Below are positions 52,910 to 59,653 of a stretch of DNA of 64,000 nucleotides, in pieces. A model generated the notes under the pieces. It had not been told where the DNA came from. It was given only the letters and a program-made list of their open reading frames with translations, and did no database searches. Where the stretch lies: assembly GCF_014876185.1 (NCBI RefSeq), contig NZ_JADALJ010000001.1:2833501-2897500 (forward strand), given 5' to 3'. Each line of letters starts with the position of its first letter. Position 1 is the first letter of the stretch. The position numbers were made by a program, and so were the translations under genes. The DNA is from Rufibacter sp. LB8 (GTDB lineage Bacteria > Bacteroidota > Bacteroidia > Cytophagales > Hymenobacteraceae).

Positions 52910-55534
52910 TTAGAACCCATACCCAATCCTAATGCCGGAGCTTACTTTCTGGCGCTCCTGGAACCCGGTCAGGAAATCTACCCTGAAGATTTTGAACACG
53001 TGCTCAATGCCCACGCCCAGTTCCAGGTAATGGCCTGCGGCTTTGGTATGCAGGTAGTTCAAGCTGCCCACTTCCTGCCATTTGAGTTTGCGCAGCAGCG
53101 GAATTTTGTTGAGGATGAACCCATTGAAGAAATGGCTGTAATGCGCCTCTATGTAGCTTTGTTTGGTGCTGTAGCGGTAATAATCCAGCAACTGAAACCC
53201 GCTGAAATCCCCGGACAAAATGGTGCGGTTGCCCTCAAAATGCCGGAAATCCATAAAATATAGTTTGTTGTTGCGCAGAAACTTGCCCACGTTCACAGAA
53301 TAAGTACTGGTACCCAACAAGCCTAATTGCAGGTCATCGCGCATGCCCAAAGACAGGAAATCATAGTCGGTGTCACTGCCCAGCACGTTAGGAATGCCCT
53401 TCTGGTACAGTAAAGTAAAGGTAGGCCATTTAGAACCCAGGTTAATCTTGCGGTCTGGGTGCGAAATGTACTGTACCCCCGGCCTATAGGAGAAAGACAG
53501 GTACATGCCCAAGGTTTGGTTTCTGTCAAAGGCGGTGCTGGCGATTTCGGCGTTGACGGGTTCATTGGGGGTGAAAACCTTGTGATCGCGGTCACGCAGC
53601 GTGAAATTGGTATTGTTCTGCAACATGCTGCGTTGGGCGTACTCCAGCGTAATGGTGGCCGAAAGCCCGTTCAGCAGTTCCCGATTATGCCAGAGGCGCA
53701 GAAAGTCGCGTTGGTAGAGTTTCTGGTAATTTTCCTCCACCAGCAAAGTATACACCGAGTTGATGAACGGCGTAATGGGGTTGGCACCGTTGAACTGGCT
53801 CACGAAGTGGCCACCGTCAAAACCCACGCTTCGGCGGTTCACCAAATCATAGTTGTAAGAACCAGACAACTGGCCGTAGGCTTTTTTGCTTTTAAACCCG
53901 TACCGCAGCGTGGGCGAAAGCGTGTAGCTGCGGCGGTCTTCAAAGCGTTTGGTGTAGCCAATGCGCAGATTGGCCACCAGACCTTCCACGGTGTTGTACT
54001 GCCAGATTTGGGTAATAGGGTCAATGGTGAAGCTGGTGCGGGCAAACGAGTTCCGGTACGAGTACCCCGACAATAGCAAATCAGAGACGCCCAACTTGTT
54101 ATTCTCCTGGTCCAGTGAGTCTTTGTAAGGTTGTGATTCTTTGATGACCTGCAGGCTGTCTTTCACCTGGTAATCGGTTACTTCTTCCTCGGTGAGCGGT
54201 ACGGGCCTGACATCGTTCCAATACGAAGTGTCTTGGGTATTGGCTTCCTTCTCTATCACCAGCACTTCCTTTTTCTTGAAGAAATCAGCCGTGGGCACAC
54301 CGTCTGCTGCCACGGTTTTTTTCTGGGTTTTGAGTTCTTTTCTGGTGGGTTTTCTGGCAGAAGGAGCGGAAGCGGCAAGGGGCGGTTCTGGCGTGGCGGG
54401 TACAGTGGCGGGCGCAGGGGCGGCTTCTTTGGGCACAAACGCCGCCGGTCTTACTTTGTATTTGCTGTACACCGCCAGAAAATAGCCGTTGCCTTTAAAG
54501 CCGTAGCCCTCTAAGTCAAAAGTGAATTTCTGTGACTGCAACACCCACACATTGCCGGGCGCGGGCGTGAATTGCTGCGTCACGCGCAAGGTGTCTACAA
54601 ATTCCTGCTGGTTTTTGGTCAGAAAGAGATTTAAGCTGTGCAGCCGCCAGGAGCCTTCCACAATGTAGACGTAGCCCGTGAACACGGGATCATGTTTTCT
54701 GATGGGCGTGACTTTGATGCGATGCACCAGTTGGCCGTTGTTCTGGGTGCTGCCCATCAGTTCATAGCGGTAGAATAACATGGCATTTCCCGCCAGGGGT
54801 GATACAAACCCGCGTTCATTTATGCCCTGGGCCTTAATCAAACTCTGGTAGAAATTCAGGCTGAAATCTGAGGCTTTGTTGAAACTGAACGCCCGGCTGT
54901 TGCCGCTCACCTTAGACGAAATCATGCGCTCCCGGAACTTGTTGGGCTGCATGAAATTAAGCTCGGCCACCGACTCTGACAGATACAGAATACCCGGTTT
55001 GAGGCCCGCCGGCACTTTTATCACACCCAGCACACGCTTGGGCACGTTGAGCAAGCGCTGCAAGCCTTTAATGTACACCTGGGCGGTGTAAGCCTCCACT
55101 TCTTTGAGGTGGTAATTCCGTTTGGCGATGGCCTGCTGCATAATACCGTAAGCCGGGTCTTTGCCGCTCAAACTCACGCGCACCTCGTTTAAATTATAGA
55201 CGTCTGGCAAGAGTTGCATGTTGATGACCAGCGGCTCGGGGCTGTCAGTGATTTCAATTTCCTTGTTCTGGCTTTTGTAGCCCACAAACTGAAACACCAG
55301 TGTGTACTTGCCCGCGTCTAGATTCGAGATTTGATAATTGCCCTGCTCGTTGGTGGTGGAACCCAAGTTAGTGCCCTGCAAGTAGACCGTGGCAAAACCC
55401 AGGCCTTCGCCTTTTTCATCAATTACCTTGCCTTTAATGCTTCCGGCTTGCGCCGAAAAAACGGCCCCAACTACAAAAAACAAGAAGATGCTGAAACGAA
55501 GAAAGGCAAGGGAAGCAGGTACACGTGACAACAT
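52910..55534 (-). CDS. DUF5686 outer-membrane protein with carboxypeptidase-like N-terminal domain
   Basis: 874 residues from the ATG at 55534. The signal peptide ends FSAQAG near residue 31. A carboxypeptidase-D regulatory-like beta domain follows (KGKVIDEKGEGLGFATVYLQ). The large remainder is DUF5686, a Bacteroidetes outer-membrane family with many beta-strands, for example YSVNVGKFLRNNKLYFMDF. A linker rich in A and P lies near 385-420. Function is unknown, but the barrel-like ending suggests the outer membrane. It stands alone. Confidence 0.85.
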   Translation of the reverse strand: MLSRVPASLAFLRFSIFLFFVVGAVFSAQAGSIKGKVIDEKGEGLGFATVYLQGTNLGSTTNEQGNYQISNLDAGKYTLVFQFVGYKSQNKEIEITDSPEPLVINMQLLPDVYNLNEVRVSLSGKDPAYGIMQQAIAKRNYHLKEVEAYTAQVYIKGLQRLLNVPKRVLGVIKVPAGLKPGILYLSESVAELNFMQPNKFRERMISSKVSGNSRAFSFNKASDFSLNFYQSLIKAQGINERGFVSPLAGNAMLFYRYELMGSTQNNGQLVHRIKVTPIRKHDPVFTGYVYIVEGSWRLHSLNLFLTKNQQEFVDTLRVTQQFTPAPGNVWVLQSQKFTFDLEGYGFKGNGYFLAVYSKYKVRPAAFVPKEAAPAPATVPATPEPPLAASAPSARKPTRKELKTQKKTVAADGVPTADFFKKKEVLVIEKEANTQDTSYWNDVRPVPLTEEEVTDYQVKDSLQVIKESQPYKDSLDQENNKLGVSDLLLSGYSYRNSFARTSFTIDPITQIWQYNTVEGLVANLRIGYTKRFEDRRSYTLSPTLRYGFKSKKAYGQLSGSYNYDLVNRRSVGFDGGHFVSQFNGANPITPFINSVYTLLVEENYQKLYQRDFLRLWHNRELLNGLSATITLEYAQRSMLQNNTNFTLRDRDHKVFTPNEPVNAEIASTAFDRNQTLGMYLSFSYRPGVQYISHPDRKINLGSKWPTFTLLYQKGIPNVLGSDTDYDFLSLGMRDDLQLGLLGTSTYSVNVGKFLRNNKLYFMDFRHFEGNRTILSGDFSGFQLLDYYRYSTKQSYIEAHYSHFFNGFILNKIPLLRKLKWQEVGSLNYLHTKAAGHYLELGVGIEHVFKIFRVDFLTGFQERQKVSSGIRIGYGF

Positions 55535-55649
55535 AAAGGGCGCAAGTTTTACAGGTAACGCATTAGTAGCGAGGAACAACATATTCTTACGCCGGAAAAC
55601 AAATCAAAAAAGGCAGGTCGCGCTCTTTAGGAGAAGGCACCGGCAGGAA

Positions 55650-55693
55650 GTCCGTTTTCGGGCTCTGTTTTGTAAATGATGCCAAAACCAGCG
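55650..55693. repeat. HP1 palindromic repeat
   Basis: TCCGTTTTCGGGCTCTGTTT and AAATGATGCCAAAACCAG. It ends 1 base from the EamA gene stop. Confidence 0.72.
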
Positions 55694-55694
55694 T

Positions 55695-56555
55695 TCAGGT
55701 TGCCTGCGCGGCTTCTTTTAGTCTGAGTCTTTTGCTGTACCACATGTTCAACAGCACGCCCAACAGTACCAAGGCAATGCCTACATACGCGCCCACCGGA
55801 AACGTTTCCCCGAAGAACACAAACCCCAGCGCCAGCGCGTACAGAATACCGATGTAGTTGAGGTTGGCCACCCGCGCCAGTTTTTCTACCTGGTAACTCC
55901 TGGTCATGAAATACTGCCCCAACTGCGTAAGCAAACCAATCAGGACCAGCCAAAGCCAATCTTCCGCCCTTGGCGGTACCCAGTCAAACACGCAGAACAG
56001 CAAAGATAGCGGCAAAGACACCAACGGAAAGTAAAACACAATCACCAGCGGGTGCTCAGTCTCGCTTAACTTGCGCACCGAATTATACGCCAACCCCGAC
56101 AGCAGCGCACTGGCCACGCCAATCATCAGATAATAACTGGAAATGCGCGTATCTACGCCTTCAATCACCAACACGCCCGCAAACGACACCAGAAAAAACA
56201 CCCACTGCCACGGCGCCACTTTCTCCTTGGCAATGAACACGCCCAGCAAGGCCGTGAAAATGGGTGCCAAATACTGAATAGTCACGGCCCCGGCCAGCGG
56301 AATGTTCTGCAAGGTGGTATAGTAAAACAACAAGGAAAGCCCGCCCGCCAGCCCACGGCCCATCAAGATTAGTTTGCGGTTTCCCCACGGAATCACCTTG
56401 GCGCGGCGCAGCATGGCATAACTCAGCGTGAGCGAGATAATTGACCTAAACAGCACAATTTCCATGGGCGGCAGGTGCGTCAAAAATTTCACGCACACGT
56501 TCATCAACGCGAAAAAAAACGTAGACAGCAGCATGAACTGCACCCCTTTGGTCAT
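55695..56555 (-). CDS. EamA-family (DMT) transporter
   Basis: 286 residues from the ATG at 56555. Ten hydrophobic helices form two EamA repeats, with MNVCVKFLTHLPPMEIVLF near the start and IPLAGAVTIQYLAPIFTALL in the first repeat. Drug/metabolite exporters of this family move small metabolites; the substrate is unknown. The longer in-frame version begins 96 bases earlier and would add residues unlike the family. It lies divergent to recX. Confidence 0.88.
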   Translation of the reverse strand: MTKGVQFMLLSTFFFALMNVCVKFLTHLPPMEIVLFRSIISLTLSYAMLRRAKVIPWGNRKLILMGRGLAGGLSLLFYYTTLQNIPLAGAVTIQYLAPIFTALLGVFIAKEKVAPWQWVFFLVSFAGVLVIEGVDTRISSYYLMIGVASALLSGLAYNSVRKLSETEHPLVIVFYFPLVSLPLSLLFCVFDWVPPRAEDWLWLVLIGLLTQLGQYFMTRSYQVEKLARVANLNYIGILYALALGFVFFGETFPVGAYVGIALVLLGVLLNMWYSKRLRLKEAAQAT

Positions 56556-56741
56556 GGTACTAAGCGGTAAGAATTGAAGGCGCAAAGGTGCGGGGAATTC
56601 CGGCAGAAACCACCCAAAATCCGTTTTATTCCTATTGATAACTCGCGCCAAGGCAAACTGTTTTTGCGTAATTTTGGTTATTGAGTAGACAATAGATTCA
56701 AGACATAATACACAGGATATTTTGCATCGATTTTAAAAATC

Positions 56742-57266
56742 TTGCTTCTTACATTTTGTGTCTTGCCTTTAAAAAAACCACCTGTGTTCTCTCCCAAGAA
56801 AAAGAAAACCTACACGCCCAAAGAAGCGCTGCCCAAGATTGCGGCGTATTGCGCCTACCAGGAACGCACGCAGAACGAGGTGCGCGCCAAACTGCTGGAC
56901 TATGGGCTGGAGTTAGACGATGCCGAGGAAATCATCATCAGGCTCACGCAGGAGAAACTGCTGGACGAGGAACGCTACGCGCAGTCCTTCGTGCGCGGGA
57001 AATACGGTCTCAAACGCTGGGGAAGGCGCAAGATTCAGCAAGGCCTCAAAGCCAAAGGCATCTCAGACTTCTGCATCAGAAAAGGCCTGCAAGAAATTGA
57101 CCCCGACCAATACTATGAAAACCTGCTGCACCTCCTGGAAAAGAAAAACAAGACAGAAGGCGAACGCAACCCCATGGCCCGTCGCCAGAAAATCCAATAC
57201 TTTCTGCAAAGCAAAGGCTATGAACTAGACATCATCCAAGACGCCTGGAAGGAATTGGGGCTTTAA
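56742..57266 (+). CDS. recX: RecX-family regulator of RecA
   Basis: About 160-174 residues. Three helical RecX repeats are visible: ALPKIAAYCAYQERTQNEVR, then LLDEERYAQSFVRGKYGLKR near residue 76, then YFLQSKGYELDIIQDAW. RecX binds RecA filaments and inhibits them. RecA is not in the window. The start is uncertain: TTG at 56742 or 56763 or GTG at 56784 are all in frame; the conserved region begins after the last. Confidence in the family is high. Confidence 0.9.
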   Translation: MLLTFCVLPLKKPPVFSPKKKKTYTPKEALPKIAAYCAYQERTQNEVRAKLLDYGLELDDAEEIIIRLTQEKLLDEERYAQSFVRGKYGLKRWGRRKIQQGLKAKGISDFCIRKGLQEIDPDQYYENLLHLLEKKNKTEGERNPMARRQKIQYFLQSKGYELDIIQDAWKELGL

Positions 57267-57335
57267 TGTGCTAATTCTTTAAGGTGCTAATTCAATTTGA
57301 AAATTTGGAGATGTGTAGATTTGAAGATGTGGGAA

Positions 57336-57379
57336 CTCCGTTTTCGGCTTCATTTCCAGAATTGAGCCCGAAAACGGAA
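57336..57379. repeat. HP1 palindromic repeat
   Basis: CTCCGTTTTCGGCTTCATTT and AATTGAGCCCGAAAACGGAA. It lies between convergent recX and the DUF4230 gene. Confidence 0.8.
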
Positions 57380-57388
57380 TAGCGCAAT

Positions 57389-57421
57389 CCCCTCTCCCTC
57401 TGGGAGAGGGTTAGAGTGAGA
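57389..57421. repeat. CCCCTCTCC-type repeat
   Basis: CCCCTCTCCCTCTGGGAGAG followed by GGTTAGAGTGAG. A near-identical copy lies at 59425-59460. Confidence 0.6.
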
Positions 57422-57451
57422 GAGTAACTCCAAAATCAACCAACAATTAAC

Positions 57452-58090
57452 TTACCGTTTCTTAGGAACTGGCGGGGCAGCCATAATTTCCCTAGGCATC
57501 AGGTACACCTTCCGGCCGGTCATGTTCTCCAGCATGGGCTTCAGGATTTTCTCTGCGTTGATGGAGGTTTGCTTTAAAATACCGCTGTTCAGGGCCGCCT
57601 GTTTCACGTTGGCCTCGGCGTATTTGTAGCCTTCGTCTACCAACTCAGCATCTTTGAAATACGTGTTCTCCTTCCCGAACACTTTGGACTGCGTGTGGTC
57701 AATGCGGTAATAGCAAATCTCTGGTGCGGGTAAACTGATGTGCAGCACTGAATCGCCAATAAACTGCAGATCGCTGGCCTGTAATTTCTGGAGGTCAATG
57801 CAGCCCACCGCTTCGCCGCCCACAATCAACGCCACTTTAGAATCTGGCAGAAACCGTGAGACTTCTTTCTTGTATTCCACCACGTCTTTGAAGTTGAAGC
57901 GCACCAACTCCAACTTGCCCATCTCCTCAATCTTGGTGAGAATGGTGTTGTGCGTGACTTCCACGGTAGGCTCTTTTTTTGCGAAGAATAAATCGCCCAA
58001 CGGCCCCTGACAAGCGCGCCAGCCGAAGAACGCCACCAAAAAGATAAGTAACCACGGAATCAGTTTACGGAGGATATAGAGAAGTCGCAT
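57452..58090 (-). CDS. DUF4230 membrane-anchored protein
   Basis: 212 residues with an N-terminal hydrophobic anchor near residues 8-25 (LRKLIPWLLIFLVAFFGW). A DUF4230 domain follows, with THNTILTKIEEMGKLELVR, then VALIVGGEAVGCIDL, and KVFGKENTYFKDAELVDEGY. The domain occurs in many bacteria, its function is unknown and it probably faces the periplasm. The length is typical. It is monocistronic. Confidence 0.85.
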   Translation of the reverse strand: MRLLYILRKLIPWLLIFLVAFFGWRACQGPLGDLFFAKKEPTVEVTHNTILTKIEEMGKLELVRFNFKDVVEYKKEVSRFLPDSKVALIVGGEAVGCIDLQKLQASDLQFIGDSVLHISLPAPEICYYRIDHTQSKVFGKENTYFKDAELVDEGYKYAEANVKQAALNSGILKQTSINAEKILKPMLENMTGRKVYLMPREIMAAPPVPKKR

Positions 58091-58144
58091 GCGGCAAGAT
58101 AAGGTTTCCCCTATATAAGCGAAAACCGAGCCGAAGGTTGTCTC

Positions 58145-58190
58145 TTTCCGTTTTCGGGGTTAATTCTGGAAACGGAGCCAAAAACGGGGA
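58145..58190. repeat. HP1 palindromic repeat (diverged)
   Basis: TTTCCGTTTTCGGGGTTAATT and AAACGGAGCCAAAAACGGGG. Confidence 0.7.
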
Positions 58191-58281
58191 ATTGTTGATT
58201 GTTGATTGTTGACTAAGTGGATCTATAGTCTGTGCTAGTAACACTACAGATTTTTGGATTTAGTAAGAACCTATACCAAAC

Positions 58282-58320
58282 GCAGATTCCACCTTTGAAG
58301 GGGGCGAAGAGGGATGTTTA
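58282..58320. repeat. Dispersed repeat, copy 2 of 2
   Basis: GCAGATTCCACCTTTGAAG and GGGGCGAAGAGGGATGTTTA, matching 40239-40277 with a few changes. Confidence 0.6.
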
Positions 58321-58417
58321 CATCTGCTGATTTAAATAACCAAATAGCCACGGCCTTTCTAGTTTGCCCACAAGGTCCTTTCATGATGACATAAAAAGGA
58401 CTAGAAAACTGCGCTCC

Positions 58418-59338
58418 TTACGGCATCAAATCCTCTCCTGGCCAATCTAATCTATACCGCTGCTTGAACCCAGCCCAGCCTTGCAGCCCACCGGTATGCA
58501 CGGCAATAATCTTAGTTCCTTCCGAAAAGTAATCCTGCTGAATCAAGTCAAACACGCCAAACAGCACTTTTCCGGTGTACACCGGGTCAAGCAAAATGCC
58601 GTGCTTGTTATAGAAGTTTTGAATAAAGGCCAGCAATTCTGGGGTGTGTTTGGCGTAACCGCCGAAGTGGAAATCTGTCTGCAACTCCCAATTATCATAT
58701 GGCTGGACAGAGAATTCCTGCACTAACCCCGCCACTTCTGAACGTAGAAAATCGCCGCCTTTTAATGCGGGGAACCCGATGATTTGCCCTCGGCCCTCTG
58801 CACCTGCAATTAGGCCAGCCAAGGTTCCGCCGGTGCCCGCGGCCACGCAGAGCACGTCCCATGGCGCAGTGATTTCCGTGACAATCTCGGTGCAGCCCCG
58901 CACGGCTAATTGATTGGTGCCGCCTTCTGGTAACAAGAACTGGTTTGGGCTCGGTTTCAGGTTTTGAGCCCGAAAACGGGAATCATCTTTCAGTTGGTAT
59001 TCCTCGCGGGAAAGATAGCGCAGTTCCATGCCGCAGCTTTTGGCGAACTGCAAAGTAGGGTTGAGCGGCAGTGTTTCCTCGCCCCTGATATAGCCCACGG
59101 TGGCAAACCCAAACTCTTTTCCGGCAGCGGCTACGGCAGCAATATGGTTGGAGAACGCTCCGCCAAACGTCACCAGCGTGTTACAATGCTGTTCCCGCGC
59201 CGCCTGCAGGTTGTATTTCAGTTTACGCCATTTGTTCCCAGGAATGGTGGGATGCAGCAAATCTTCGCGCAGCACCGACAAGGTCACTTTCTTCTCAGAA
59301 AGCAACGAATCATGTAAGGTCTGGAGCGGCGTGGGCAT
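58418..59338 (-). CDS. ACC deaminase/D-cysteine desulfhydrase-family PLP enzyme
   Basis: 306 residues, a little short of the 330-340 of many relatives. The PLP-lysine region GNKWRKLKYNL is near residues 34-44 and GGAFSNHIAAVAAA near 59-72; AAGTGGTLAGLIAG in the C-terminal half binds phosphate. Members deaminate ACC or desulfhydrate D-cysteine; which applies is unknown. Residues 120-131 (SRFRAQNLKPSP) are encoded by an HP1-like palindrome at 58942-58983, so repeat sequence has been taken into the protein in frame. Confidence 0.88.
   Translation of the reverse strand: MPTPLQTLHDSLLSEKKVTLSVLREDLLHPTIPGNKWRKLKYNLQAAREQHCNTLVTFGGAFSNHIAAVAAAGKEFGFATVGYIRGEETLPLNPTLQFAKSCGMELRYLSREEYQLKDDSRFRAQNLKPSPNQFLLPEGGTNQLAVRGCTEIVTEITAPWDVLCVAAGTGGTLAGLIAGAEGRGQIIGFPALKGGDFLRSEVAGLVQEFSVQPYDNWELQTDFHFGGYAKHTPELLAFIQNFYNKHGILLDPVYTGKVLFGVFDLIQQDYFSEGTKIIAVHTGGLQGWAGFKQRYRLDWPGEDLMP
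58942..58983. repeat. HP1-like copy inside a coding sequence
   Basis: The right half TGAGCCCGAAAACGGGAAT is intact while the left half, GGTTTGGGCTCGGTTTCAGG, is diverged. The copy lies in frame within the ACC-deaminase-family gene and does not introduce a stop. Confidence 0.65.
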
Positions 59339-59370
59339 GGAAAATCACAAAAAAGACTAGGCACAAAAAC

Positions 59371-59413
59371 GCCCTGTTTTCGGCTTCAATTCTGGAAACG
59401 AGGCCAAAAACGG
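59371..59413. repeat. HP1 palindromic repeat
   Basis: GCCCTGTTTTCGGCTTCAAT and AAACGAGGCCAAAAACGGA. Confidence 0.75.
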
Positions 59414-59424
59414 AAAAACAAAAA

Positions 59425-59460
59425 TCCCCTCTCCCCCTGGGAGAGGGTTAGGGTGAGGGT
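59425..59460. repeat. CCCCTCTCC-type repeat
   Basis: CCCCTCTCCCCCTGGGAGAG then GGTTAGGGTGAGGG, close to the copy at 57389. Confidence 0.6.
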
Positions 59461-59473
59461 CTATCTAGAAGTG

Positions 59474-59617
59474 GCGCATTCCCTGTACGGACAGGGCTTG
59501 ACCTGTCCCAGGCGGTTACCGTAGCCTTTGGCAAACCAAGCCACAATCAGTGAACGTCTTCGGCAAGGCGTGGTGATCCGGAATGCGCAAGGACAGGTCA
59601 AGCCCTGTCCCTACGAA
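59474..59617. repeat. Pair of GGACAGGGC palindromes with GTAG-type ends
   Basis: At 59485 GTACGGACAGGGCTTGACC leads into TGTCCC; at about 59590 GGACAGGTCAAGCCCTGTCC is followed by CTAC, which is GTAG on the reverse strand. GCGCATTCC lies by the first and GGAATGCGC by the second. They are two inverted copies about 75 bases apart. Confidence 0.55.
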
Positions 59618-59653
59618 GCAATGCAGCTTAAAACTAGACCGATATAAGTCTAC

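Larger units (their letters stand above)
58091..58417. other. Intergenic region with two repeats
   Basis: About 330 bases without a gene, holding an HP1 copy (58145) and the second copy of the 39-base dispersed repeat (58282). Confidence 0.6.
59339..59653. other. Intergenic region with several repeats
   Basis: About 315 bases between the PLP enzyme start and the yfhO stop. It contains an HP1 copy, a CCCCTCTCC repeat (59425-59460) and two inverted GGACAGGGCTTGACC palindromes. No gene was seen. Confidence 0.65.

Noticed and set aside
8101-55693. HP1 as ordinary rho-independent terminators
   Set aside because: Most copies lack a T-run after the stem on either strand, while separate canonical terminators exist at 5221, 8042, 9598, 34222, 34777 and 62097.
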